Of a stretch of DNA of 64,000 bases, positions 50,001 to 58,907 are shown piece after piece. The DNA lies in contig NZ_CP080767.1 of the NCBI RefSeq assembly GCF_019602855.1, forward strand, positions 1,178,001-1,242,000, in the 5' to 3' direction. Under the pieces are notes generated by a model. The model was not told the DNA's origin, searched no databases, and was given only the letters and a program-made list of their open reading frames with translations. The position numbers were made by a program, and so were the translations under genes. Positions within the stretch are counted from its first letter, which is position 1, and every line of letters starts with the position of its first letter. Source of the DNA: Cupriavidus pinatubonensis (GTDB taxonomy: Bacteria; Pseudomonadota; Gammaproteobacteria; Burkholderiales; Burkholderiaceae).

Positions 50001-50645
50001 CTGAGGGAGCCAACCGTGGCACGAAAAGTACACTCCGACCTCAATCCTGTTGAAGTGCCTGCCTTATCCGAGTTCATGACGGACGACATCTTGACTCCTG
50101 GCCGATAACTGCTGCCCTCTCAAATGGAGACGACTGCCTATAGAAAAAGACCAGCCAAGGGCTTGACTCTCAATGCCCCATAGAAGTGTGTTGCATCGAC
50201 CAGTTGAATCCTCAAACACCATCGGTCATTGGGATGGCAACTCATTGATCGAGCGAATCAGGACTGGCGCTGTTGTTCAAGTAGCTGGCCGCCCGGCTCT
50301 CCAAGGCTCATGGCATGAGCTCGGCAGAAGCCCTCGAGATATCGCAGTTTGCCCACTACAACGGCGTTATGGGCAACGTGACCACGCCATGGACGGATCG
50401 CAATGTCGTGTCGTACCACAAGGGGATATGGGCGGATCTGCGTCGGATCGGCAGCGCGGCGGACTTCAAGGAGACCGTCAGCTTCAAGAGACGGTTCACG
50501 CCCCCGCTCGGGTGGCTACCAGCCGAAAAGCCCCTGAAGCGGCCTTGTCCGAGATGGTTCAGCAGGCCCTCGGCACGAATCGAGTGGGCCGAGCTGCCTG
50601 CAGATGGACAGGACGTTGTAGGCTCTTTTCGTTACGGTTGCGCTC
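50001..50645. other. Decayed sequence after the FAH gene
   Basis: A GTG at 50016 with GAGGGAG upstream opens a 30-residue frame (MARKVHSDLNPVEVPALSE..) that stops at 50107: probably the stub of a further cluster gene. Further on, short overlapping frames contain IGHWDGNSL (50173 frame) and VTTPWTDRNVVSYHKGIWADLRRIG with FKRRFTPPLGWLP (50315 frame). They read like pieces of one protein in alternating frames, but I do not recognise it. Confidence 0.45.
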
Positions 50646-51128
50646 CTAGCAGCAAGAAGTGTCAGATTTCACGGCAATGCCGAGTGCCTTGCCACGCGGC
50701 GCGCGGGGTGGACAGCAGGCGGAGTTCGTCGCGGTTGACTCGTCCTGCTTGCTTTCGCTGAAAACGGGGATGTTGGCGAGCGAATGGAAGTGCTCCCATG
50801 CAATCCCTTGCGGGTCGGTGATCCAGTGTTTGTCACTGCGCGCGTAGCAGCAGGTCGTCGCGCCTTCGTCGAGCACGGCCATGTCGGCTGCTTCGGCGCG
50901 TGCTTTCAGCTCGACCAGCTCGGCAGCGTCATCCACCTGGAACCCGAGATGGTCTACGCCTGCGTGATCCCCTCGTGTCGAGATTGCGAAATTGATGCGC
51001 GGATCTTCCAGCATCCACTTCGCATAGTCGCTCTCCACTCGCGTCGGCTCAGCCGCGAAGAGCCTCGAGTAGAAGGCAATGCTCTTGTTCAGGTCGTCGA
51101 CGTGGAGGTGAATGTGAAATCGCTTCAT
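50646..51128 (-). CDS. arsI: ArsI-type organoarsenical C-As lyase (VOC fold)
   Basis: A 160-residue VOC protein of the ArsI/CadI group, which cleaves the carbon-arsenic bond of trivalent methyl- or aryl-arsenicals. The adjacent Cys93-Cys94 pair in ATTCCYARSDKHW is the substrate-binding pair. Metal ligands are likely His5, His60 and Glu112. The C-terminal tail is Cys-rich (SACCPP and SDTSCC), a feature often seen in this group. ATG 51128 starts 11 bases after the arsR stop, in the same operon. Confidence 0.88.
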   Translation of the reverse strand: MKRFHIHLHVDDLNKSIAFYSRLFAAEPTRVESDYAKWMLEDPRINFAISTRGDHAGVDHLGFQVDDAAELVELKARAEAADMAVLDEGATTCCYARSDKHWITDPQGIAWEHFHSLANIPVFSESKQDESTATNSACCPPRAPRGKALGIAVKSDTSCC

Positions 51129-51139
51129 GGCAGTTTCCG

Positions 51140-51463
51140 TCAGCATTTGCAGGAGATTGCGCTCACATCAAGGCAGGGCCCGCCCTGACAACAGTTGGCC
51201 GTGAGGAAGCCCAGCAGCGCATTCATCTGATCGAACTCCGCCCGATAGATCAGATTTCGGCCCTCACGCTGCGGCGTCACCAGGTGCGCGTGCATTAGCT
51301 CCTTCAGGTGGAACGACAGCGTGGCGCCCGGCACGTCGAGCTGTTCGGCGATGACCCCGGGGGTCAAACCTGCCGGACCCGCAACCACCAGCATCCGGAA
51401 GACTTGCAGGCGGAGGTTGTGTGCCAGGGCGGCCAGGGAACGGACAATGTCTTGTTCTTCCAT
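51140..51463 (-). CDS. arsR: ArsR-family arsenic-responsive repressor
   Basis: A 107-residue ArsR/SmtB winged-helix repressor: LAALAHNLRLQVFRMLV, LDVPGATLSFHLKELMHAHLVTPQREGRNLIYRAE. It lacks the CVC motif of the classic type; instead Cys91, Cys92, Cys97, Cys105 and Cys107 sit in the C-terminal NCCQGGPC...SCKC tail, as in the Acidithiobacillus-type ArsR. It would release DNA on binding As(III) or a methylated form and so control arsI. Confidence 0.9.
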   Translation of the reverse strand: MEEQDIVRSLAALAHNLRLQVFRMLVVAGPAGLTPGVIAEQLDVPGATLSFHLKELMHAHLVTPQREGRNLIYRAEFDQMNALLGFLTANCCQGGPCLDVSAISCKC

Positions 51464-51691
51464 ATTTCCACTTTATTAGAAAGATGAAATAAAGGCAAGT
51501 GGCTTCGCGCGACATGACTCATTAGGAGCTTGACGTCCCCGCTCGTAGGCGCTCGGTGCTGCGTGCCACCGGTCTTTAGTGTCTGCACATAATGCTCGCG
51601 CCGCCTGGCGCACACGCAGGGACACATGAGCCTGGCGAAAGGCATGTCCCGCGCCGCACCGAAACCGCGGCCATCCCTTGTCCTGCAATTG

Positions 51692-52070
51692 TTAGAGTAC
51701 GCACTGGCAGGCTGGACAGTTGAGGTCAGTCGGAGCACTCAGTTCTCGCTGCCGCCGCCAGTCTTCGCTGCCCGGAACGTTCGCGGCGATGCGGCATTCG
51801 ATCGCCATGAGTTCATCGAGGCCGCAGTCTCCCGGCACAGGATGGTCGGCCGCCAGGTGCATGAAGAGCTCTGCCATTTCATCGAGTCTGCAACAGTAGT
51901 CCCCTTTCACGTGTGCGAGCGCACTGCGAGGCATGGACGGCGAAGCAGCTTCCAAGGGGGCCGGAATGATCGCAATACCTCCGCGGTCTTTAATGGCAAT
52001 CAGTCCGGCCGTGCCGTCGTTGAGTTCGCCAATCAGCACGACGCCGACAACGGCATTGCCATACGTGGAC
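51692..52070 (-). pseudogene. C-terminal fragment of a CheB-like methylesterase
   Basis: The conserved frame begins near 52070 with GNAVVGVVLIGELNDGTAGLIAIKDRGG, the catalytic-Asp region of CheB methylesterases, then PSMPRSAL and DYCCRLDEMAELFMHL. It ends with LNCPACQCVL, the start of a C-terminal zinc-ribbon known in stand-alone CheB-like proteins, and stops early. The N-terminal half, with the catalytic Ser and His, is absent. It is probably a remnant of a roughly 330-residue protein. It lies 228 bases from arsR, outside that operon. Confidence 0.65.
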
Positions 52071-52470
52071 GGATGGTGCGGGCGTCGAAGTCGAGACTTG
52101 CGCGAGCGGGTCAGATGTCTCCGTTGGCGAATTGCTCCTGTCCCGCGCGGCGGACTCCATCAGCGCAATTTGTTTTCTGAATTCCTTGGGCGGTCACGAG
52201 TCATTCAAAGTCGATGCGCTGTCTCTGCCTTGATGGATCCCTTTCCCATTCGAATCTGGTTCCACCCATGCGCGACGACTCGCCTCGATTTGCCGCAAGT
52301 GGGATCCAGGCAGGAATGAGATCGGGGATCCGGCTTTTCGCGTCGATCAGAGTGGTTTCCTCCGATCAGCGAAGCACAGGACCGTGATGTCCGGAACGGC
52401 CTTGCGTCATCCATGATGACGATTGGCATTCCGCACCGGGACCTGGCTTCGCAATGAAGTCACGGGGCAT
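52071..52470. other. Gene-free stretch
   Basis: About 400 bases with only incidental frames. I see no terminator, repeat or RNA gene here. Confidence 0.45.
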
Positions 52471-53253
52471 TCAAACTAACAGGCTGGCCAGGTCGGGCCA
52501 CCACAGCATGCGCGCAGCGGCGCCATGCCTCGGCACCCGGAGGACGGTGTCAACCACGCTGCCATCGTATTCGGCGACCAGGCGATAGCGACCGGGGGTT
52601 AGCCGGAGCATTAGGAATGGGCCGTCGGCATACGTCTGGAATACGAGCGTGCCATTGGCGCTGTAGATATTCGCTTTCACCCCGGCGATCCATGCCCGTT
52701 GCTTGCCGGCGAAAACCAGGCAGAGATTGTAGAGGCCGGCGATGTCTCGCATGTCGATGGCCTGCGCCGGATCCGCGCTGCCACTGAAGTAGGCGACGCC
52801 GTTGGCATTCGTGGCCGACGCATAGGCATGGCGCGTTGCGGCATCGGAATCGTCCGGGGCCGGCGCGGGCTGACGCGCCGCATGCTGCCGCTTGAGCGCG
52901 GCGCAGGCGCCGACGCCAACGGGCATCTGCGCTTCACTCGCGACGCGGCCTGCTCGATCCATGCTGCCCTCATGCCCGATCCGTGCCACCTGTTGCGCAT
53001 ATCTTGCCGGCAATGGGATCGAGGCCGCCGAAGGTCCTGCACCGTTAGCCGCACGGCAAGTTGCCAGACACAGCAGAATCAGTGCCGACCGGCGGGCCAG
53101 CACAGTGAATGCCCGTTTCAAGGCGCCTCGCCCGGGCACGGCCGGGGCAGCGGCATGCGCGAGATCCTGTTCGGCAGGAGTGCCGGGGACCGCCCGCGAA
53201 TTGTCGGAGCTTCCCGCGTGCGCACGTGGTGACCGTTGCAGTTCGATAGGCAT
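52471..53253 (-). CDS. Hypothetical secreted protein with a carboxypeptidase-regulatory-like C-terminus
   Basis: A roughly 260-residue protein from ATG 53253. A hydrophobic segment (SALILLCLATCRAANGAG) lies at about residues 54-71, late for a signal peptide, so the true start may be further down. The C-terminal 100 residues (LVFAGKQRAWIAGVKANIYSANGTLVF, ADGPFLMLRLTPGRYRLVAEYDG) resemble a beta-sandwich with the transthyretin/carboxypeptidase-regulatory pattern. Function unknown. Confidence 0.6.
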   Translation of the reverse strand: MPIELQRSPRAHAGSSDNSRAVPGTPAEQDLAHAAAPAVPGRGALKRAFTVLARRSALILLCLATCRAANGAGPSAASIPLPARYAQQVARIGHEGSMDRAGRVASEAQMPVGVGACAALKRQHAARQPAPAPDDSDAATRHAYASATNANGVAYFSGSADPAQAIDMRDIAGLYNLCLVFAGKQRAWIAGVKANIYSANGTLVFQTYADGPFLMLRLTPGRYRLVAEYDGSVVDTVLRVPRHGAAARMLWWPDLASLLV

Positions 53254-53278
53254 GGCGATCGGCGAGCCAGCACTCGCA

Positions 53279-53557
53279 CTAGGCGGAAAACCGGAAATGG
53301 CCACTATGCAGGACGATGCTATGTGCGCCCGTCATCTCGAACATGCTACGGGCGACGTTCTCGATGGCCTTGCGATGAGACGAAAAGGCGGAAGCCAGAT
53401 CTTCATAGAGATACGACCGTGCCCCGAAATGGTCTTCCAGCGCCTCCGCCGTGATCTCGAAGGTGGCGGCGGCGCCGTCGATCTGTGCCGGGCACTGCAA
53501 GCTGGGACCTGCCGCGCAATAAGCCGGTACGGAATCGGGAAAGAGAATCTGGCTCAT
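53279..53557 (-). CDS. DUF1488 family protein
   Basis: A 92-residue protein matching DUF1488: ILFPDSVPAYCAAG, then ATFEITAEALEDHFGARSYLYEDLASAFSSHRKAIENVARSMFEM. ATG 53557 is preferred; homology begins at MSQILFPD. Family function is unknown; such proteins recur in beta-proteobacterial stress clusters. It is divergent from a Usp gene, with a perfect FNR box between them. Confidence 0.75.
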   Translation of the reverse strand: MSQILFPDSVPAYCAAGPSLQCPAQIDGAAATFEITAEALEDHFGARSYLYEDLASAFSSHRKAIENVARSMFEMTGAHSIVLHSGHFRFSA

Positions 53558-53649
53558 GGCGGCAACCTGCTCAACTGCGATGGATCCGGGCCGCTCCGCG
53601 TGCGGCGGAGTCCGATACCTGAAGGCTAGATGCCACGACACAGCAGGAC

Positions 53650-53663
53650 TTGATGCTTATCAA
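53650..53663. promoter_or_regulatory. Perfect FNR/Anr box
   Basis: TTGATGCTTATCAA matches TTGAT-N4-ATCAA at all ten fixed bases. It lies between the divergent DUF1488 and Usp genes (93 bases from one start, 125 from the other), so it could control either or both. Confidence 0.85.
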
Positions 53664-53787
53664 GCCGGACGCGGGCTGGGCATCCTTGGCGGCCACCATC
53701 GCGAGCCTTGACGTGCGACAACTGCGCGGATGCGCTGCGACCTACATTGCAGATGCTGATGTATCACACCGTGCAACGGAGATTGCC

Positions 53788-54627
53788 ATGGAATATGCCA
53801 CCATCCTGGTTCACCTGGATGCCAGCCGCCGCACGCACCAGCGGCTGCACATCGCTGTCCGGCTGGCGCAGGACTTTCACGCAACGCTGATTGGACTGTT
53901 CGCGATGGGCCATGCGGATCCCAGTTCCATTCGCTATCTGGTCGATGGGGACCGCTACCTTGACTCCTATCGGGAATGGCATAAGCACATCGGCGAAGTG
54001 GCACGCCATGCATTCTTTGGCGCGACGGACGAACTGCTGATCCCGACAGAATGGCATGCGCCGGAGGGGGCTGCGGCCGACAGCGTGGTTGCGCAGGCCC
54101 ACACGGCGGACCTGCTGGTACTGGGGCAGCACAATCCTGCCGACAAGGATGCCTTCGCTGGGCATCACTTCGTCGAGTCGGTGGTGCTGCAATGCGGTCG
54201 CCCGGTGCTGGTCGTGCCCTATGCGGGGGTGTTTCCGCATCCGGGGAAGAACATCCTCGTCGCATGGAACGGAAGCCGCGAGGCCGCGCGAGCCATTCAT
54301 GATGCGCTGCCATTCCTGCGGCGTGCGCAGACCGTCGACGTTGTCGCCTGGAACCAGCTGGACCTGGCGCTCAATCCATGGCTCTCGCCGCCGCGCTATG
54401 CGATCGAATGGCTGGCCCGGCATCAGGTGCAGGCCACGCTCCACGACCTCACTGCGGCTGACGGTGACGATATAGGGCAAATGCTGCTGTCGTTTGCCGC
54501 GGATCAGGGCTCGGACCTGATCGTCACGGGTGCCTACGGGCACGGCCGGATGCGCGAGCTGGTGCTCGGCGGCGTAACACGTACGCTCCTCGAGTCGATG
54601 ACCGTGCCGGTGCTGCTGTCGCATTGA
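53788..54627 (+). CDS. Tandem-domain universal stress protein
   Basis: A 279-residue protein with two Usp domains. The first (residues 1-140) lacks a clear ATP motif, with VLGQHNPADKDAFAGHHFVESVVLQCGRPVLVVPY at its end. The second has GAYGHGRMRELVLGGVTRTLLESMTVPVLLSH. ATG 53788 is preceded by GGAG. It probably belongs to the FNR-controlled set. Confidence 0.87.
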   Translation: MEYATILVHLDASRRTHQRLHIAVRLAQDFHATLIGLFAMGHADPSSIRYLVDGDRYLDSYREWHKHIGEVARHAFFGATDELLIPTEWHAPEGAAADSVVAQAHTADLLVLGQHNPADKDAFAGHHFVESVVLQCGRPVLVVPYAGVFPHPGKNILVAWNGSREAARAIHDALPFLRRAQTVDVVAWNQLDLALNPWLSPPRYAIEWLARHQVQATLHDLTAADGDDIGQMLLSFAADQGSDLIVTGAYGHGRMRELVLGGVTRTLLESMTVPVLLSH

Positions 54628-54631
54628 CGGA

Positions 54632-54645
54632 TTAATGGGGATCAA
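54632..54645. promoter_or_regulatory. FNR-like box, one mismatch
   Basis: TTAATGGGGATCAA differs from TTGAT-N4-ATCAA at one base. It lies 5 bases after the first Usp gene and 245 bases before the second. Confidence 0.45.
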
Positions 54646-54646
54646 C

Positions 54647-54868
54647 ATGGCCCTGAACGTTCATTCATTCGCGCGGTTACAGGTGACTGTCCGGCACCTG
54701 GTGATGTGGGGCGCCGTGATGTCCAGTTGTGCCTGCACGTCGATACCCAATTTCTTGCGGCCGCCCTCGCCACGGGCGTCGGTATCGAGCGCGGTGCACG
54801 CCGTGCTCGCGTGCGGCGACACTGAACACTGGCGGTCCTGCATGCTGCCCGTAAGCTTCGTGGGATAG
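54647..54868 (+). CDS. Possible small protein
   Basis: A 73-residue frame (ATG 54647, GGGG upstream) with HLVMWGAVMSSCACTSIPNFL near the start and a cysteine in a lipobox-like place. No homologue is recognised. It may instead be the leader of the next gene. Low confidence. Confidence 0.3.
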   Translation: MALNVHSFARLQVTVRHLVMWGAVMSSCACTSIPNFLRPPSPRASVSSAVHAVLACGDTEHWRSCMLPVSFVG

Positions 54869-54889
54869 GGTGTTGCCTGGGAGGGACTC

Positions 54890-55720
54890 ATGGATTACAG
54901 AACAGTGCTGGTCGCGCTCGGCACGGAGGCCGGCTGCGAAGCGCGGGTGCGGATGGCAGCGGAACTCGCCGCGCGGTTTGGCGGGCATGTGGTCGGGGTC
55001 AGTGCGACCGGCATACGAATGGATCCGCTTTTTCGCGCCGGAGAGGACGCAGCAGCTTTCGCGGAACGCGCGCGCCGCAGGCGCCTGGCGCAAACGGCGG
55101 CGTCCGGCGAGCTGCTCGGTGAAACCGTCAGCCAGACGGCATACGGTACGCCATTTACGCACCATGTTGTCGAGGACGAGCTCGGTTGGGTGCTGGCGCA
55201 GGAAGGGCGCGTTGCCGACATCATCGTCATTGGCGGCTTGCTGCCTGCCGGAGACAGCACGATGCAGCGAACCGCGGAGTATGTGCTGCTGAATGCCGGC
55301 CGGCCGGTTCTGCTGGTGCCGCCTCGTCCCATGCCACTGCATGGCGTGCACATGGTCATCGCATGGGATGGCAGCCGTGAAGCGGCACGCGCCGTGGCCG
55401 ACGCCATGCCGTTGCTGCTTTGTGCGGCCAGGGTAACGATTCTTGCCGTCTGGGACGAGAAGGGAAGCCCCGATGCCAACAGTGAACCGGTGGCGGGCTT
55501 GCGCCAGTACCTGAGGCGACATGGCGTCATTGCCGCCGTGCGTACGGAGCAGACTTCGGGAGATGTCGCCACCGTGGTGCTTGAAACCGTGTCCGTGCTC
55601 GGTGCCGGGATGCTCGTTGCCGGCGGCTATGGGCACTCGCGTGTGCGCGAACTGATACTTGGCGGCACGACCCGAACCCTGATGCACGCGTGCCCGGTCC
55701 CGCTGCTGCTGTCTCATTGA
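54890..55720 (+). CDS. Tandem-domain universal stress protein
   Basis: A 276-residue two-domain Usp. The second domain has a GGYGHSRVRELILGGTTRTLMHACPVPLLLSH motif almost identical to the tail of the first Usp gene, which points to duplication. The gene ends 13 bases before the beta-CASP gene and is probably co-transcribed with it. GGGAGG precedes ATG 54890. Confidence 0.88.
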   Translation: MDYRTVLVALGTEAGCEARVRMAAELAARFGGHVVGVSATGIRMDPLFRAGEDAAAFAERARRRRLAQTAASGELLGETVSQTAYGTPFTHHVVEDELGWVLAQEGRVADIIVIGGLLPAGDSTMQRTAEYVLLNAGRPVLLVPPRPMPLHGVHMVIAWDGSREAARAVADAMPLLLCAARVTILAVWDEKGSPDANSEPVAGLRQYLRRHGVIAAVRTEQTSGDVATVVLETVSVLGAGMLVAGGYGHSRVRELILGGTTRTLMHACPVPLLLSH

Positions 55721-55733
55721 TCAGGAGTCAAGC

Positions 55734-57092
55734 ATGGAACTGCAATTCCTGGGGGCCACGGATTCCGTCACAGGCTCGAAATACATACTCGACACCGGCC
55801 ACAGCCGCGTCATGGTTGACTGCGGTCTGTTCCAAGGCTTCAAGTCATTGCGATTGCGGAACTGGGATCCGTTGCCGGTTGACCCGGCCACCCTGGATGC
55901 CGTGATCCTGACCCATGCGCATATCGACCACAGCGGCTATCTGCCACTGCTGGTGCGCAACGGCTTCCGCGGGACCGTATTCTGCACCATGGGCACCGCG
56001 CAGCTTTGCGGCATCCTGTTGCCGGACAGCGCGGCACTGGCGGAGGAGGACGCCGAGTATGCGAATCGGAAAGGCTTCTCGCGCCACCGGCCCGCTTTGC
56101 CGCTCTATACCAGCGCAGACGCAGGGCGCGCGCTGCGCCGCCTGGAACCGAAGCCTTTCGGCACGCGATTCTCGCTGACGCCCGACATTGACGCCGAGTT
56201 TCACCATGCCGGGCACATCATCGGCGCCGCTGCGGTGACGCTGCATGCCGGAGGCCAGCGCATCGTGTTCTCGGGAGACCTCGGCCGGCAGAACGATATT
56301 GTCATGCGGCCGCCCGAGTTCATCCGCGAGGCCGATTGCCTGCTGGTCGAGTCCACCTATGGCAACCGCATTCACCCGGACGAAGATCCCCTCGATGCGA
56401 TCGCCGGCGTTGTCGGCAACACGCTTGGCCGCGGTGGCACGCTGGTCATTCCGGCCTTTGCGGTCGGGCGCACACAGGCATTGCTGTATTGCCTGCATCG
56501 CTTGCTCGAAGAACGGCGCATGCCCGATATCCCGATCTACCTCAACAGTCCGATGGCCATCGACGCGACGCAGATCTTTGCCCTGCATCCCGATGAACTG
56601 CGCATCGACCGGGCCGCATGCGCGGCCGCGTGCGGACTGCCGATTCCGGTGCAGAGCATGGAGCAGTCGGTCTGGCTTAACCAGGATCGCGCGCCGAAAA
56701 TCATCTTGGCGGGCAGTGGCATGGCGACGGGCGGACGTGTGGTGCACCACCTTGCCACCTTCGGCAGGGACCCGCGCTGCACCATTCTGCTATCCGGCTT
56801 CCAGGCACCGGGTACGCGGGGCGCGGCACTTGCGGGCGGGCAGCGCGAGTTGCGCATCCACGGGAAGGACGTCGCGATCCACGCGGCGGTCGAGCAGATC
56901 CATGGTATGTCGGCACATGCCGATGCCAACGAACTGATGACGTGGCTCAACGGGTTCCAGGCGCCGCCCCGGCGCGTATTCATCGTGCATGGGGAACCGG
57001 ACGCCAGCGATGCCATGCGCCAGCGCGTGGAGCGCGGGCTGGGATGGCAGGTGACGATGCCGGAGTACAGAAAGACTTATCGTCTGGACTGA
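55734..57092 (+). CDS. Metallo-beta-lactamase/beta-CASP RNase-like protein
   Basis: A 452-residue protein of the Ysh1/RNA-metabolising MBL family. The metal motif THAHIDHSG is at residues 60-68, with HHAGHIIGA, SGDLGRQND and ESTYGNR following. The beta-CASP part has VIPAFAVGRTQALLYC, SPMAIDATQIF and SGMATGGRVVHHLATF, and the last motif is HGMSAHAD. All metal ligands look intact. Bacterial relatives cut RNA; in this context (after Usp genes) it is commonly found in low-oxygen stress clusters. Substrate unknown. Confidence 0.9.
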   Translation: MELQFLGATDSVTGSKYILDTGHSRVMVDCGLFQGFKSLRLRNWDPLPVDPATLDAVILTHAHIDHSGYLPLLVRNGFRGTVFCTMGTAQLCGILLPDSAALAEEDAEYANRKGFSRHRPALPLYTSADAGRALRRLEPKPFGTRFSLTPDIDAEFHHAGHIIGAAAVTLHAGGQRIVFSGDLGRQNDIVMRPPEFIREADCLLVESTYGNRIHPDEDPLDAIAGVVGNTLGRGGTLVIPAFAVGRTQALLYCLHRLLEERRMPDIPIYLNSPMAIDATQIFALHPDELRIDRAACAAACGLPIPVQSMEQSVWLNQDRAPKIILAGSGMATGGRVVHHLATFGRDPRCTILLSGFQAPGTRGAALAGGQRELRIHGKDVAIHAAVEQIHGMSAHADANELMTWLNGFQAPPRRVFIVHGEPDASDAMRQRVERGLGWQVTMPEYRKTYRLD

Positions 57093-57131
57093 ACCGAACG
57101 CTGCAGCCAGTTCAGCCGCTGGCACTGGCTG

Positions 57132-58907
57132 TCAGCGCTCGTGCACATACTCGCCCGGGGCATTGCACAGGGCATGCGGGGCCGGATCGCGGGCGCGGCA
57201 CTGCTCGGACGACGCACGGGCAAGCCAGTTGCTCCATGCGGGCCACCACGAGCCAGCGTGGCGCTCTGCCTCGGCAAGGAACCGTTCCGGACTGCGGTAC
57301 GGCTCGCCGGGCGCGCGCGTCGTGATCCGGAACCGCCGCCGCGGATGGTCGGGTTCGGAAACGATGCCCGCGTTGTGGCCCCCCGACGTGAGCACGAACG
57401 TCAGGTCCGTCCGTGCGAGCAGATGAAGCTTGTAGACCGAGCGCCACGGCGATACGTGGTCGTGCTCCGTGCCGACCATGAAGATCGGCCGGTTCAGGTC
57501 CGACAGCGCAACAGGGCCACCCCCGACACAGAGCTTTCCTTCGGCGAGTTCATTCGACAGGAACAGCTTGTGCAGGCATTCCGAATGCAGGCGGTAGGGC
57601 AGGCGGGTGGAATCCCGGTTCCACGAGATGAGGTCGTTGGCGCGCAGCCGCTGTCCCAGCAGGTACTCGCTCATCATGCGCGACCAGACCAGGTCGCGGG
57701 CGTTGAGCACCTGGAACGCCGAGGTCATCTGGGGCCCATCCAGATAGCCCTGGCTCCACATCAGGGCATCCAGCGTGTCTACGGCGCTCTTGTCGATGAA
57801 CAGGCCGAGTTCGCCGGGCTCGGAGAAATCGGTCTCGGTGGCGAACAGCGTGATCGTCGCCAGCGGTTCACCGTCGGCATCGCGCGCGAGCTTCGCCGCG
57901 CACATCGCCAGCAGCGTGCCGCCCAGGCAGTATCCGGCCACGTGGATGTTCGCGCCGTCGCAATGTGCCTGCGCCGCGTAAACGGCGGCAAGGATGCCGT
58001 CATGCAGATAGTCGTGCAAGCCGCGGTCACGCGCCTCCGCGCCCGGGTTCTTCCATGAAATCATGAAGACCGTGTGGCCGCGGCTGACAAGGTAACGGAC
58101 CAGCGAGTCGTGCGGCTGCAGATCGAGGATGTAGTACTTCATGATCCATGACGGCACGATCAGCACGGGTTCCCGCCACACCTGCGCGGTAGTGGGCGTG
58201 TACTGGATCAGTTCGAACAGCGGGTTCCGGAACACGATCTTGCCAGGCGTGACCGCGACATCCTTCCCCGGCAGGTAGGCCAGCGCCGGCGGCCGGGCGG
58301 CTGCACCTGGCAGGTTGCCGACCATGTCGGCGAAGTCTTCGGCCCAGTGCCGCATGCCCTCGATAAAATTCATGCCCGATGTGCGCTGCGCTTCGCGAAT
58401 GACCGCGGGGTTCATCCACGGAATATTGCCCGGCGAGCACATGTCTATCCACTGGCGCACGCAGAATGCGGTCACACGTTCGTGGTGGCGCGACAAGCCG
58501 CTTACTCCGCTGGTCAACGACTGCCAGAGTGCCTCATTGCGAAGGAAGCTGTCGCGCCAGCAACGGAATGGCCAGGCCTCCCAGCCGTTGTCCGCGAAGC
58601 GCGAATCGGTCGTTGCAATGGCGGGTGGCGAATCGGCGAACGGCAGCCAGCGCACGGCATCCGCCAGGCACTGGCGTCCTGCCTCGGCCGCCGCGTTGGA
58701 GACCTTGCCCGGCGCAATTGCACACTGGATCAGCCAGTCCGCGGCCGCCAGGCCGAGCGAAATCAGCGATATACCGCCGGTGGCGCGTGCCAGTGCTGCG
58801 CGGACCTGCCGGTCGAAGTCCCGGTATGCCGGCTCATCCGAAACCGGCGGGCATTCTGCCACTGTTGCAGCGGCGATCGTCGCCAGGAACGCGTCCTTGG
58901 GTTTCAT
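57132..58907 (-). CDS. phaC: Class I polyhydroxyalkanoate synthase
   Basis: A 591-residue PHA synthase that polymerises 3-hydroxyacyl-CoA. The lipase-like box GYCLGGTLL carries nucleophile Cys327, with Asp in GTEHDHVSPW and His in TSGGHNAGIV. The N-terminal region is as expected for class I. Its ATG overlaps the phaB stop (ATGA), so it is translationally coupled. Unlike the best-known order phaCAB, this unit is phasin-phaB-phaC. It is convergent with the beta-CASP gene. Confidence 0.93.
   Translation of the reverse strand: MKPKDAFLATIAAATVAECPPVSDEPAYRDFDRQVRAALARATGGISLISLGLAAADWLIQCAIAPGKVSNAAAEAGRQCLADAVRWLPFADSPPAIATTDSRFADNGWEAWPFRCWRDSFLRNEALWQSLTSGVSGLSRHHERVTAFCVRQWIDMCSPGNIPWMNPAVIREAQRTSGMNFIEGMRHWAEDFADMVGNLPGAAARPPALAYLPGKDVAVTPGKIVFRNPLFELIQYTPTTAQVWREPVLIVPSWIMKYYILDLQPHDSLVRYLVSRGHTVFMISWKNPGAEARDRGLHDYLHDGILAAVYAAQAHCDGANIHVAGYCLGGTLLAMCAAKLARDADGEPLATITLFATETDFSEPGELGLFIDKSAVDTLDALMWSQGYLDGPQMTSAFQVLNARDLVWSRMMSEYLLGQRLRANDLISWNRDSTRLPYRLHSECLHKLFLSNELAEGKLCVGGGPVALSDLNRPIFMVGTEHDHVSPWRSVYKLHLLARTDLTFVLTSGGHNAGIVSEPDHPRRRFRITTRAPGEPYRSPERFLAEAERHAGSWWPAWSNWLARASSEQCRARDPAPHALCNAPGEYVHER

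Noticed and set aside
53703..53716. Second FNR box (TTGACGTGCGACAA)
   Set aside because: The left half is near-consensus but the right half (GACAA) mismatches; together too weak to call.
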